Positions 35,229 through 44,673 of a stretch of 64,000 bases of DNA are shown one piece after another. The notes under the pieces are model-generated. The model searched no databases. It had not been told where the DNA came from and saw nothing but the letters and a program-made list of their open reading frames with translations. The position numbers were made by a program, and so were the translations under genes. Source of the stretch: Thalassoglobus polymorphus (GTDB lineage Bacteria; Planctomycetota; Planctomycetia; Planctomycetales; Planctomycetaceae); contig NZ_CP036267.1 of assembly GCF_007744255.1 (NCBI RefSeq), positions 3,537,500 through 3,601,499 of the forward strand, in the 5' to 3' direction. Position 1 is the first letter of the stretch. Each line of letters starts with the position of its first letter.

Positions 35229-36623
35229 TTAAGAATCCTTCCCGACAGGTTGTCCGAAAAATGTGTAGTAAGGTTCGCCGTTTGCAATTCGTTGTACGAG
35301 TAAAGCCGCTTCGCGAAGATGATAATCGCCCCACATGCACGCTTCTCCCGAAGGGATGTTTTTGCCTTCGGGGATGTGGTCCCAACCTCGTGGACGATGG
35401 TACACCGAGTGAAGCAGCAAGCCTTGATGTGAACTATCGAAGCTTAAATATGGATCTTGCAGCAAAGTCGAGAGAATCGTCAGCCCGATCTGGAAGTAAT
35501 GATCTCCCTGGGAGTTTCCACGCGAGTTTAAAATGTTTCCTAAACGAATAAATCCTTGGGCAGCGATCGCTGCCGCTGAACTGTCGACCGGTTCTAAATC
35601 GTTGAATGGGTCGGCTGGACGGTTTTTGTAATCGCCGAGTTGAGCCAAGCCCGGCGCTCCGGTGTCCCAATAGGGGACGCCATCGGTCGGAGTTTCGGAA
35701 TAGTAATAATCACAGGCTGCCATCGCAGCTTCGAGCATGAATGATTCGATTTGCTCTCGACCTCCAAAGAGTTCCAGCTCTTCGTCTGGAATCGTTTCGA
35801 GGAATTCGATTTGTTCGGGATATCCAGAGATGATCCAGGCTGCACCGCGCGTCCAAGTTGAAAATGGGCTGTACCCCTGTTGAGTACTCGGACAGCGATA
35901 GCGACCGTCGTTCAGATTAAACAGACTTTCATGAGCGACACGCCCACGGACGTCGTACGTGTCGCGGCCTTCTCCGTAGAAAATGTTAGAAACGGCTGTG
36001 CAATGAGCGTGCATCAACAGGCGTTCGAGAAGTGAAATCGCTTCGTCGTTTTCCCCCATCAGGCAATGTTTCAAGTGATGAGCCATTGCCAGCGAACGTA
36101 GTGAGCGAATGGTGTCACAAAACAGTGATTGCGGACCATTAAAAGAATAAATGTACCCATCACCGTCGAAGGTTTCACTCCAGCGAGATGCTTGAACCGC
36201 CCCACTCACTTTCAGCGCCAACTCGTAGACATCGAGTTCTCGTTGATTGAACGGGATGCGTCCTTCCAGCATCAAACGGCGTAATGCCCCGTAAGTGCTG
36301 ATGTTGTTAAATCCATGGTCATGGACTCCGATGTGGCTGACGTGGGAGGCCATCAACTGGATTGTTTTCTCTCGACCGAGCTCCAGAAATTGCTCGTCGT
36401 TCGTGGCGTCAAACTGAAGAATGGCAGAGCCAATCTGAAACCCCTGCGTCCACTCCGTCCAACCTTGCGCAGTATATGTTCCGTCGATTGTGAACACCGG
36501 AGTGCCTTGATCCGATGACCATGAACTTTCGATGTTGTTGATGCAGTCAGCAGAGGCTTCCCACATCTGTTGGATGCCGGGCAAGAGATCTTGCGGCGTA
36601 AGTAACGGGTTGATTGTAATCAT
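35229..36623 (-). CDS. GH88-like unsaturated glucuronyl hydrolase
   Basis: A 464-residue alpha/alpha-barrel enzyme resembling GH88, which removes the unsaturated uronic acid left by polysaccharide lyases. The conserved features are VHDHGFNNIS (catalytic Asp region), STWTRGAAWIISG, VDSSAAAIAAQGF and ACMWGDYHLREAALLV. No signal peptide is visible, so it probably acts in the cytoplasm on imported oligosaccharides. ATG at 36623 was chosen over an upstream start at 36680; the ribosome-binding site is weak in both cases. It is coupled to the D-threonine-aldolase-like gene, and a sulfatase lies 230 bases upstream on the same strand. That suggests work on a sulfated uronic-acid polymer. Confidence 0.85.
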   Translation of the reverse strand: MITINPLLTPQDLLPGIQQMWEASADCINNIESSWSSDQGTPVFTIDGTYTAQGWTEWTQGFQIGSAILQFDATNDEQFLELGREKTIQLMASHVSHIGVHDHGFNNISTYGALRRLMLEGRIPFNQRELDVYELALKVSGAVQASRWSETFDGDGYIYSFNGPQSLFCDTIRSLRSLAMAHHLKHCLMGENDEAISLLERLLMHAHCTAVSNIFYGEGRDTYDVRGRVAHESLFNLNDGRYRCPSTQQGYSPFSTWTRGAAWIISGYPEQIEFLETIPDEELELFGGREQIESFMLEAAMAACDYYYSETPTDGVPYWDTGAPGLAQLGDYKNRPADPFNDLEPVDSSAAAIAAQGFIRLGNILNSRGNSQGDHYFQIGLTILSTLLQDPYLSFDSSHQGLLLHSVYHRPRGWDHIPEGKNIPSGEACMWGDYHLREAALLVQRIANGEPYYTFFGQPVGKDS

Positions 36624-36854
36624 GTTTGAAATCTCATCGAGCAATAAAGTCACAGCAATGCTACGGTGACAGGACCACAATGGTCTTTCCCATCATCACG
36701 TGCAGCCTACAACGTTGTTGATCTCTGATTGTCTTGTAGAAATGCACTGCTGCACAAAATAAGTATTGGAATAGTTGGTGGAACAAGTAGCCTGACACAG
36801 AGAGTCGCACTGTTTGCGACACGAGATCAGGGCAAAGATGATCGCCGCCGGGAA

Positions 36855-38249
36855 CTACGGAACGTCTGGCTGTCTCGTCGATGTTTGACCGATCTCTGTC
36901 ACCCATTCGCGATGGGCTTCCATCATCTTTTGCACACGCTTCGGAAACTTCGTCGCGAGATTCATCTCTTCAGCAGGATCATCTTGCAGATTAAAGAGTT
37001 GAAAGTCTGCCAATTGTCGCTTCCCTTTCGTCTCTGCAAAGAGTTTCCAATCTCCTTCCCTGACAGCCCAGTTTTTCCGAAAACTCCAATAGAGCGTTCG
37101 AGGCGGGAGAGTTTTTTGCTCATACATCTCAGGGACCAGGCTGACGCCGTCCAATGGTCTTTCTGTTGATGCTGAAACCTGTGCCAAATCGAGAAGCGTA
37201 GGCATGATGTCAATCGTCATGGCAGGAGTCCCGGAAGTGGTACCGGCGGGAATGTGATCGGGATGCCAGGCAATCATTGGAACTCGATGCCCACCTTCCC
37301 AGAGGCTTCCCTTGAATCCTTTCCAGGGGGCATTTGATCCTAATTTCATGGCTCCATTATCGGAGAAAAATAGCACGAGCGTATTTTTGTCGAGCCCGAG
37401 TTCACGTACCGTTGAGACGATTTCTCCGACGCCGTTGTCCATTTCAATCATCATCTCTTTGTACGCCCGCGCAACATCTTTGACTTTCGCAGACTGGATG
37501 TCTCCCACTTTTCCAGCTACTCGGACAGGTGGATCATTGGGCCCCTGGAATGGGGAGTGAACGCATTCATGAGCAACATAAACGCAGAACGGCTTGTCCT
37601 TGTTCTGCTTGATGAATTCGACAGTGTTGTTGGTGATGAGGTGTGTGCAGTAGCCCTCTTCTGGGCTCAGCTTGTCGTTGTGCCACCAGTCTTCAATTCC
37701 CATTCTGTCCAGGTGCGACTGATAACAGATATTGCCGCTCACATATCCCCGGAACTCGTCGAATCCGGACTTCGTCGGGTTGTACTGGACTTCGTAACCG
37801 AGGTGCCATTTGCCGAACATCGCCGTGATGTATCCAGCCTGACTTAACTCTTCCGCAAAGGTGATCTCCGACATCTGCAAGCCATGATGCCGATTCACCT
37901 TTGGATCTGCATTGATGACACCATCAATCCCGGCCCGCTGCTGGTATCGACCGGTCAGCAAGGCTGCTCGCGTCGGACTGCATACCGAGCCATTAGAATG
38001 AAAATCGGTAAACTTCATTCCCTCAGCCGCCAATTTATCTAAATGCGGTGTCTTGTATGGCGGACTGCCGAAACAGGAGATGTCCCCGTACCCCATATCA
38101 TCAGCCATAATCACCACAATATTGGGGCGATCTGGAGAGCCAGCTGAAACGTTTTTCAGGGGGACGAATTGAGTCATGACAGCAGTCATCAGAACTGCTA
38201 TGACTGCCCGCTTGCGAGGTGTCTTTTTGATAGTCATGTTGAGTATCAT
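36855..38249 (-). CDS. exported type I sulfatase
   Basis: A 464-residue arylsulfatase-family enzyme that removes sulfate esters, probably from algal or animal polysaccharides outside the cytoplasm. The formylglycine signature CSPTR, with the modified Cys at residue 90, is followed by the helper AALLTGRYQQRAG. Metal and substrate motifs are VVIMADDMGYGD, MFGKWHLGYE, VLFFSDNGAMK and GSLWEGGHRVPMIAW. A signal peptide with a basic start (MTIKKTPRKRAVIAVLMTAV) ends at about 36. The ATG at 38237, four codons in, is an equally possible start. Activation requires a formylglycine-generating enzyme, which is not in the window. The nearby GH88-like hydrolase fits a joint role. Confidence 0.95.
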   Translation of the reverse strand: MILNMTIKKTPRKRAVIAVLMTAVMTQFVPLKNVSAGSPDRPNIVVIMADDMGYGDISCFGSPPYKTPHLDKLAAEGMKFTDFHSNGSVCSPTRAALLTGRYQQRAGIDGVINADPKVNRHHGLQMSEITFAEELSQAGYITAMFGKWHLGYEVQYNPTKSGFDEFRGYVSGNICYQSHLDRMGIEDWWHNDKLSPEEGYCTHLITNNTVEFIKQNKDKPFCVYVAHECVHSPFQGPNDPPVRVAGKVGDIQSAKVKDVARAYKEMMIEMDNGVGEIVSTVRELGLDKNTLVLFFSDNGAMKLGSNAPWKGFKGSLWEGGHRVPMIAWHPDHIPAGTTSGTPAMTIDIMPTLLDLAQVSASTERPLDGVSLVPEMYEQKTLPPRTLYWSFRKNWAVREGDWKLFAETKGKRQLADFQLFNLQDDPAEEMNLATKFPKRVQKMMEAHREWVTEIGQTSTRQPDVP

Positions 38250-38606
38250 AGCAAGTCGGTCTGTTGGACAAAGCCTTCACCGAAACCACCTGTTCAAAAG
38301 TCGCTTTTGAAAGATTCCCGTTCCCCCAAACTGACTAGAACCAGTCTGAAAACCTCTGCAATCACCGCTTTCCTCAATGCTTGAGAGAGCAATTTCAGGT
38401 TTCAGGATCAGTTCTAGAAAGTTAAATAGTGAATCGTTGTGGGAAGTGGACTGCGGTTCACCAGCCGTAGTCAAAGGTCTCGATGAGAGGAAAGGGTCAA
38501 TGGCTACCGAAAAATGCTCCGCCTCTCAGAAAACCACATGACCGAACGGCTCACCCCAGCAGATTGCCATTGATATCGAGAGATATCCTTAGAAAGAAAC
38601 CTCGCA
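38250..38606. other. 357-base divergent gap with family B hairpin repeat
   Basis: It lies between the sulfatase and M48 gene starts and holds repeat B at 38336-38416. Nothing else is recognised. Confidence 0.5.
38336..38416. repeat. 81 bp hairpin repeat family B, copy 2
   Basis: It starts TAGAACCAGTCTGAAAACCT, has GCTTTCCTCAATGCTTGAGA and GAGC in the middle, and ends TTTCAGGATCAGTTCTA. Terminal inverted repeats and an inner stem are the same as in the copy at 26307. Confidence 0.85.
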
Positions 38607-41210
38607 ATGAAGCGTCTTCAAACGCAAGTTCTCGCACTCTCTCTGCTCATACTTCTGGGACTCTCAGCGAACAGTTTTTCGCAGGAAGGGTATTCGTCGG
38701 CCCGAGATGAATGGGAAGTTTTCAATGAAGTAGCGCAGCTCGAAATGCAAGGTGACCTGGAAGCTGCGATTGAGATGCTCAAGGCCGACATCGCCAACAA
38801 ACAGAGATCACCATCTCTGGTCCTCGAAGAACGTCGGTATCTGGCGCAAATCTATCTCGACAATGATCGTCCGATAGAAGCGATCGAAGTTTTCACGGAT
38901 CTACTGAGTCAGCCTTTACACCCACTCGACGAGTACGACTTCCTTAATGATCGAGCCGATTCATACGACCAGATTGGAAAGCATGAACTTGCCAAGGCGG
39001 ATCGTCTCACAGCGAAGAAGCTGATCGAGTCTAATACGGATCTGGACTATGAACATGCTCCCAGCTCACCTTCTCAACCACTTCGCGAGACAATTGAGAA
39101 CCGACTCCGTCAACACTTCCCAGAACTCTCATCAACAAGGTCTGGGAGAGTGGCAATTCTGATTTTCTGGGGTGTGTTGGTCTGGTTGCTAATTGTGATC
39201 TGGGACATCTGGAAAGGAAATCGCCAACGAATCGAGGGAGAGGGAACCTGGAAACGACTCATTGGTGTCTCTGCAGTGATGGCGCTGTTCCAGTCTCTCC
39301 CATTTCAGATTTTTCTACTGTATTTCATGCTGCTTCCCGAGGAGACCGAACTCGACACACCTTTCCATGTCGCAGTCATCACAACGATTCTGTCCACCTT
39401 TTGGGTCAGCTTATACTTTGTTCCAGCGATTCGTTGGATTGGCTCGAAGGAGCCTCTTACAAAGGTTGATGACGAACAGTTTCTGCTCCGGCTCAACCGG
39501 ATGTCCACTGAATTGGGAATTCGACCACCTGTCGCTCGGCTGCTTCCCAGTTCCGGAGGTCCAATGATGATACAAGCCTTCGCAGGTGGGCTGCCGCAGC
39601 CTTCATTAATTCTCAGCGACGGGGTCTTGATGAGGCTCGAAGAGCATGAAGTCGATGCCATCGTCGGACATGAACTGGGGCACATTGCAAACAAATCTTT
39701 GTGGTGCTTTCCAATCTTTGCCGCACTCGCGTGGGCGTGCCCCATTCTGGTCTCAACCCTGTTTGGATTCTGGACGTCATTGATGTTCGGAATGGCGGTG
39801 TTTGCTGGGTTAAGCAGGATCGTCAGCCGATATTTCGAATACGACAGCGATCGAAAAGCTGCGCAAGTTGCGGGCGTTTCCGCGACGATCACAGCGCTCG
39901 ACAAAACGCACATCGTTTCTGCTGTCAACAATCAGGGCTGGGCTTCGTTTCTGGCTTACTCAATGGCGACTCACCCCTCGCAAGAGGAGCGTCTTTCGGC
40001 ATTGGCTATGAATGCCCCTGCGGATGACCAACCAAAGATCACCTGGTCTCCGAGGACGGCTATCAAAAGGAGATGGGGAGCCAGAATTGCCTTTCTCTGT
40101 TGGGTCGGAATTTTAATTTCCTGCTTCTTCGTTCCCGAAACAGACAATTGGCAGATGGTGCGCGGTCTTGTCCTTGCGACAATCTTCTTTCTCCCTCAAT
40201 TGATGATTCAGAAAGCGATTCGAAAAGAAGTCCGCTCAGAGATGAAACGCCGACAGGTCGGGCAGAACTCGAAACTGAGTGTGATAGCTGTCATTGCAGC
40301 GGTCTTTTTTTTCATCATCATAAGTTGGTCTCTCTCGCAAGACGTTGAGAATATCGTTCAGGATGATACGGGCTTCAGTTCGTACATATTCTGGATTTTC
40401 GTCGCCGTGCTGACAGTCCTGTTTATCATCTGGAATAAGCGAAAAGCGGCACGTTCTCCTGTGGCACAAATTCGTTTAGCGTTTCATCAGAAAAGGTGGG
40501 CAGATGCCGTTGAATTAGGCCGGGTGAACTGGGAGAGCTTAAAACCGAATGCCGCGGTGCGAAACGATTTGATACTCGCGTTTTGGATGACAGGAGAAGA
40601 AGAGCGAGCAATTCAGGCGATGCGGCAACTCCAAAAAGATTTCCCGAAATTCAAACATCCGTGGGTGATGGAAGCGCTGATGCACCTGGATCGCGAAGAA
40701 TTCCAAACGGCGCTGGATGTGCTCGATGAGGTCAAAAACGATCTGAAAGATGACCTTGGTCGACTCGGAATTGTTGCTCGGGCATCTCGATTCTTGGGAA
40801 AAATCGACGATGTTCGGGAAACCGCAGACCAGATGGAATCCATCTCCCCCAACCTGGCAGCGATTCATTCATTTCGCTCCCTTGTCGCCATGGACTCCGG
40901 AGATTCTGAAACTGCTCTCGCACAGATTCAAAAAGCGGAGTATCTCGCTCCGGGGGATGCTTACATCAACCTGCTGAAGGCAGAATATGAGTTTCGGTTT
41001 GGAGACCGAAACGTGGGTCTGAAAACATTGGCAGCAGCGAAAGTCCTCGTCAATGCAACGCCGTTTGCATTCTTGAGAGCAGAGCTAACCCACGTTGAGA
41101 GACTGGCTCAACCGGAAATCGATTCGAACGAGTCAAAGATCGAAGCCGAAGAGAAAGCCGATTCGATCGATGATGACACCGACTCCGAAGTTGAAAAGAA
41201 CGACGCCTGA
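38607..41210 (+). CDS. membrane M48 zinc peptidase with TPR-like flanking regions
   Basis: An 867-residue membrane protease. A signal or anchor (MKRLQTQVLALSLLILLGLS) is followed by a TPR-like helical region (about 30-150). Membrane helices surround an M48 domain with HELGH at residues 355-359 and the distal ligand region SRYFEYDSDRKAAQVAG. More hydrophobic segments (about 490-620) come next, then another TPR-like helical part (about 630-840) and an acidic tail. M48 proteases (HtpX/STE24-like) clear damaged membrane proteins; TPR parts suggest partner binding. AAAGAA lies upstream of the ATG. The sequence after the stop is a truncated A1 repeat. The substrate is unknown. Confidence 0.88.
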   Translation: MKRLQTQVLALSLLILLGLSANSFSQEGYSSARDEWEVFNEVAQLEMQGDLEAAIEMLKADIANKQRSPSLVLEERRYLAQIYLDNDRPIEAIEVFTDLLSQPLHPLDEYDFLNDRADSYDQIGKHELAKADRLTAKKLIESNTDLDYEHAPSSPSQPLRETIENRLRQHFPELSSTRSGRVAILIFWGVLVWLLIVIWDIWKGNRQRIEGEGTWKRLIGVSAVMALFQSLPFQIFLLYFMLLPEETELDTPFHVAVITTILSTFWVSLYFVPAIRWIGSKEPLTKVDDEQFLLRLNRMSTELGIRPPVARLLPSSGGPMMIQAFAGGLPQPSLILSDGVLMRLEEHEVDAIVGHELGHIANKSLWCFPIFAALAWACPILVSTLFGFWTSLMFGMAVFAGLSRIVSRYFEYDSDRKAAQVAGVSATITALDKTHIVSAVNNQGWASFLAYSMATHPSQEERLSALAMNAPADDQPKITWSPRTAIKRRWGARIAFLCWVGILISCFFVPETDNWQMVRGLVLATIFFLPQLMIQKAIRKEVRSEMKRRQVGQNSKLSVIAVIAAVFFFIIISWSLSQDVENIVQDDTGFSSYIFWIFVAVLTVLFIIWNKRKAARSPVAQIRLAFHQKRWADAVELGRVNWESLKPNAAVRNDLILAFWMTGEEERAIQAMRQLQKDFPKFKHPWVMEALMHLDREEFQTALDVLDEVKNDLKDDLGRLGIVARASRFLGKIDDVRETADQMESISPNLAAIHSFRSLVAMDSGDSETALAQIQKAEYLAPGDAYINLLKAEYEFRFGDRNVGLKTLAAAKVLVNATPFAFLRAELTHVERLAQPEIDSNESKIEAEEKADSIDDDTDSEVEKNDA

Positions 41211-41272
41211 AGTCTGTTCAATGCTTGTCGTGTCCACGAAGCGCACTTTCACGTCCTGGTAGACTTCATGAA
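41211..41272 (-). repeat. dispersed repeat family A1, truncated, directly after a stop codon
   Basis: AGTCTGTTCAATGCTTGTCG, TGTCCACGAAGCGCACTTTC and ACGTC start on the base after the M48 gene stop. The CTCGCCACGAGG end is missing. Confidence 0.7.
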
Positions 41273-41310
41273 TTGGTAGACAGATCGCCAAGATGCAGAA
41301 TGCATAAGCT

Positions 41311-41360
41311 GTTCTGAAAAACCGTTCAGATGCACACTTGAAGCGTGCAGCTGAACGGTT
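41311..41360 (-). terminator. rho-independent terminator after sucC
   Basis: AACCGTTCAG (41320-41329) pairs with CTGAACGGTT (41351-41360), with an inner GCAC/GTGC stem. On the minus strand the stem is followed by TTTTTCAG. It lies just past the sucC stop. Confidence 0.85.
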
Positions 41361-41381
41361 GAAAGACGAAAGCGACAGAAA

Positions 41382-42569
41382 CTAAGCACCGAGTGTTGCG
41401 ACCACTTTTTGGGCTGCGTCGGTGAGGTCGTTCGCGGTTGTGATTTGCTTGCCGGAGTTGGCGAGCATCTCGCGAGCTTTCTCGACGTTCGTCCCTTCGA
41501 GGCGGACGACGAGCGGAACTGTAATGCCGATTTTGTCGTATGCTGTCAGCAATGCTTCGACGATGGTGTCACACTTCATGATCCCACCGAAAATATTTAC
41601 GAGGACCGCTTTGACGTTGTCGTCAGCCAGGATGATGCGAAACGCCTCGGTGACCTGATCAACATTTGCTCCTCCACCGACATCGAGGAAGTTGGCCGGT
41701 TCGCCGCCGTGTAGCTTAATCAAGTCCATTGTGCTCATGGCCAATCCGGCCCCATTCACAAGGCAACCGATGTTTCCATCGAGCTTCACATAGCTGAGCC
41801 CTGCCTCTTGAGCCTGGACTTCGTTGGGCTCTTCTTCGCTCAAATCACGCAACTCGTCGAAATTCTTGTGACGGAACATCGCGTTTTCGTCAAAAGCAAC
41901 TTTGGCATCGAGTGCCAGCAGTTCACCATCACCTGTGACGACGAGCGGATTAATTTCGAGCAAGCTGCAATCGTTGACTGCGAAAAACTTACAGATGCGT
42001 GGGAAGAATTTCCCAGCCGCTTTCATTGCAGCCCCTTCAAGGCCGAGTGCGTAAGCAATTTTACGAACCTGAAACGGTTGCAAGCCTTCTGCAGGATCGT
42101 AATGAACGCGGATGATTTTCTCTGGCGTTTCTTCAGCAATCTCTTCAATCGCCATGCCCCCTTCCTGTGATGCAATCACACAGGGAAGCCCAACTTCGCG
42201 ATCCACGACGACTCCGAAATATAATTCGCGAGCAATGTCGAGACCTTGTTCAACGTAAAGCGTGTTGACCTCTTTGCCTTCTTCACCAGTTTGAATTGTG
42301 ACGAGTGTCGACCCGAGCATTCTTTCAGCATTGGCGATGGCATCTTCGCGAGATTTCACAAGAACGACGCCACCTTGCTCCGGGTGTTCGACAAAGCGTC
42401 CTTTCCCACGTCCTCCAGCATGGATCTGGGATTTCACTACACATACAGCTGTGCCCAGCTCATCGTAGGCCTTCCCTGCATCCTCTGCCGTTTTGACGAC
42501 GATCCCACGCGGAACTGGAACATCCATTTCCGCAAACAATTTTTTCGCCTGATATTCGTGAATCTTCAT
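41382..42569 (-). CDS. sucC: succinyl-CoA synthetase beta subunit SucC
   Basis: SucC is the ATP-grasp, nucleotide-binding subunit of succinyl-CoA ligase in the citric acid cycle; it needs the alpha subunit SucD as partner. Clear motifs are [96 protein letters not shown] and [10 protein letters not shown]. Length is 395, standard. AAAGGA is some distance upstream of the ATG. sucD usually follows sucC directly, but here a terminator follows and an unrelated gene comes next, so the alpha subunit must be encoded elsewhere. Confidence 0.97.
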   Translation of the reverse strand: MKIHEYQAKKLFAEMDVPVPRGIVVKTAEDAGKAYDELGTAVCVVKSQIHAGGRGKGRFVEHPEQGGVVLVKSREDAIANAERMLGSTLVTIQTGEEGKEVNTLYVEQGLDIARELYFGVVVDREVGLPCVIASQEGGMAIEEIAEETPEKIIRVHYDPAEGLQPFQVRKIAYALGLEGAAMKAAGKFFPRICKFFAVNDCSLLEINPLVVTGDGELLALDAKVAFDENAMFRHKNFDELRDLSEEEPNEVQAQEAGLSYVKLDGNIGCLVNGAGLAMSTMDLIKLHGGEPANFLDVGGGANVDQVTEAFRIILADDNVKAVLVNIFGGIMKCDTIVEALLTAYDKIGITVPLVVRLEGTNVEKAREMLANSGKQITTANDLTDAAQKVVATLGA

Positions 42570-42879
42570 GACAGGGCCGTCGATCCTTTATGATTTCTAC
42601 TAGCAATTCAATTGGGTCCGAATGGTCTTGTACGAATCACGCAACCTGAACCGGGTAACGAGTTCTCGCTCAAGAACCAGCATCGAGAAGATGATAGTGT
42701 CTCAATCCCTGGCTCGCTAGAATACATTCGTGTTTCTTGAGCCGGTGAAGAACGGCTTTCTTCAGAAAGTACCGCCCACCACAAGACAGAGCGTGTGCAG
42801 CATACCCGAAAATGCTTGAGCAGACTTAAAAAACGGCACGAATCCCGTGTATCCGGGACGCTCGAACTCGCTGAAGCGA
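42570..42879. other. 310-base gap with a degenerate A2-like repeat
   Basis: It lies between the fusion glycosyltransferase stop and the sucC start on the same strand. Only the decayed repeat at 42721-42792 is recognised; a sucC promoter is expected but not assigned. Confidence 0.45.
42721..42792 (-). repeat. degenerate copy of dispersed repeat family A2
   Basis: AATACATTCGTGTTTCTTGA, GCCGGTGAAGAACGGCTTTC then TTCAGAAAGTACCGCCCACC parallels the copy at 53478 (ACACTTTCGTGTTTCTTGTG and onward) with several changes. Confidence 0.55.
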
Positions 42880-44673
42880 CTATTGATAGCCGAGTTTTGC
42901 TCGCAGCGGACCGAGTTGTTCGTTGGCGATTTTCAGGACTTCGGAAGTGAAATTTTCAGAATCCTTCCAAACTCCAGAGCGTCCTTTCCGGCGAAATTCC
43001 AGAGTCCCGGTTTTCTGATGTTTCTTGAAATGATGCTTCTCCGCAATGCTGGCAGCCAGTTCCGGGTCAACTTCCGCCGAGATTAAATTTCCACAGGAGA
43101 TGAGCTGAGCCGCCGGGTCGCGGAGCAGGTCTTCATAAGAAAGTTGCAGCTTTTGCTCGACAGGAAAAGCCTCATAAGCTTCCAAAGCGAGTTCCATCGT
43201 ACTGCGAATATGTTTTGCGGTGCGGCGTACGTTGGGTTCATTCAGAGGATCAGCCTGATCACCGAAGCGATCATTCCAGCTTCCAGGCTTTTGTAAATCA
43301 AGATAAGAATCGAGCGTATCGTACGGATCTCGGACGAGATGAATCAGCCTGCCCTGTGGGAACAGGATCGCCAACCAACGGTAGAGCTCGGGTGTGTTCA
43401 CCTCTTTTACAGCGAGACTATGTTCGCCAAACTTCGGATACCGATCTTCGATCATTTCGAAAAACATTCTACGAATGCCATCGAGCCAAATTTTCTGATG
43501 CTTCTTCGAAAAGAATGAGGCTGGCCGCTGGTAGTCCTCGGGACGATCCTGAAGATGCTTGAACAGACGACCGAAATACGGTTCATGCCACTTACGAATT
43601 TTGGGGAAATCCCCCAACATCTCAGCCAGCCATGTCGAGCCGGTTCGACCACATCCGATGATCCAGCCAATCTGGTGCTCCGCAACCTGGGCCCCTGAGG
43701 ATCTTTGCTCAGCTGTACGAAGATGCGAGATCAGTCGCTCTGCACGATGCTCATACAAATGAGAGTTGAGTGTAATTTGTCGGGCTTGCTCGCTTTTCTT
43801 GATACGAGTCTCCTCGTCCGACCAGACTTCTTCGAGAGCAGTGATGACCGATTCGGCGTCTTCGAAATACACAACGTTCTCTCCGTAAAGATCGCGTACT
43901 TCTTTTCGCGGCGGACCTGTGACAAGCGACGCATGGCCGAAAGCTGTCACTTCGTAAACTCGGGGGCTTGCCGACTCAGCGACTTCAGATTCTCGAAAGA
44001 TGTTCAAGGTCGCGATGGAATTTGAATAGATCTCCCATTTTTCAGGACCGTCAATCGTTTTCTCGCGGAGGTCCGTCATTCTAAATTTCCCAAACTCCTT
44101 TCTCCCATCAAGTATCTTACCCGCAATGAGAAACCGCTTTTGCTCCTGCTCACAATGTCGCGCGACTTCCAGAAGCAGAGGAAGTCGATCTTCAAAAACT
44201 GTTCCCAGGAAGGAAACGGCGTAACGTGGTTTCGCGTGTCGCTGAATTGACGGAAACTCAAGCGAGGCTGTCGGGAGGTAGATGGTCTCTTCGTTCGCGC
44301 AACTCAACTCGTTCGTGAATCGGTGAGTGTAAAGGGACTCAACGTTGGGCATTTCTTCATAAGGATCATCGGTGGCGATTAAGACAGTCGGAATTCCAGC
44401 CCGACGGATTGAAAGAGGAATTCGAGAGCGTTTGCCACGAAAATAGAGGCCATCGATGAAGATCACGCAATCAATCCGGTTTTCAACGTCCAGTGCCGTC
44501 CCAAGGATATCCGAGCAAACCGATTCCGGGCTAAGAACCTTCAGCATCGAGAACGTTGGATAAGGAACAACATCAAGCCCAATCAGACTCAGACCAATTC
44601 GGTAACCTTCCCACACATCTCGCGTTGAGAAGTTCGCTGCTCCGGAGACAAGCAGAATTCTTGAAATGCCCAC
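42880..44673 (-). CDS. fusion of a CgeB-like glycosyltransferase with a sulfotransferase
   Basis: A 597-residue cytosolic protein with two parts. Residues about 1-325 look like a CgeB/GT4-type glycosyltransferase: RILLVSGAANFSTRDVWEGY, VLIATDDPYEE, SFLGTVFEDRLPLLLE, SPRVYEVTAFGHASLV and GENVVYFEDAESVITALEE. Residues about 335-597 form a PAPS-dependent sulfotransferase: the 5' phosphosulfate loop is IGCGRTGSTWLAEMLG and the 3' phosphate site is RLIHLVRDPYDTLDSYLDL, followed by LSYEDLLRDP. The start codon is GTG at 44673. No frameshift is seen at the junction. Adding a sugar and sulfating it in one protein would fit exopolysaccharide or glycan decoration; the acceptor is unknown. Confidence 0.87.
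   Translation of the reverse strand: MGISRILLVSGAANFSTRDVWEGYRIGLSLIGLDVVPYPTFSMLKVLSPESVCSDILGTALDVENRIDCVIFIDGLYFRGKRSRIPLSIRRAGIPTVLIATDDPYEEMPNVESLYTHRFTNELSCANEETIYLPTASLEFPSIQRHAKPRYAVSFLGTVFEDRLPLLLEVARHCEQEQKRFLIAGKILDGRKEFGKFRMTDLREKTIDGPEKWEIYSNSIATLNIFRESEVAESASPRVYEVTAFGHASLVTGPPRKEVRDLYGENVVYFEDAESVITALEEVWSDEETRIKKSEQARQITLNSHLYEHRAERLISHLRTAEQRSSGAQVAEHQIGWIIGCGRTGSTWLAEMLGDFPKIRKWHEPYFGRLFKHLQDRPEDYQRPASFFSKKHQKIWLDGIRRMFFEMIEDRYPKFGEHSLAVKEVNTPELYRWLAILFPQGRLIHLVRDPYDTLDSYLDLQKPGSWNDRFGDQADPLNEPNVRRTAKHIRSTMELALEAYEAFPVEQKLQLSYEDLLRDPAAQLISCGNLISAEVDPELAASIAEKHHFKKHQKTGTLEFRRKGRSGVWKDSENFTSEVLKIANEQLGPLRAKLGYQ

Noticed and set aside
39305-39931. A 208-codon minus-strand frame inside the M48 peptidase gene
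   Set aside because: It is antisense to the HELGH-containing gene; its Ser/Thr-rich translation has no family match.
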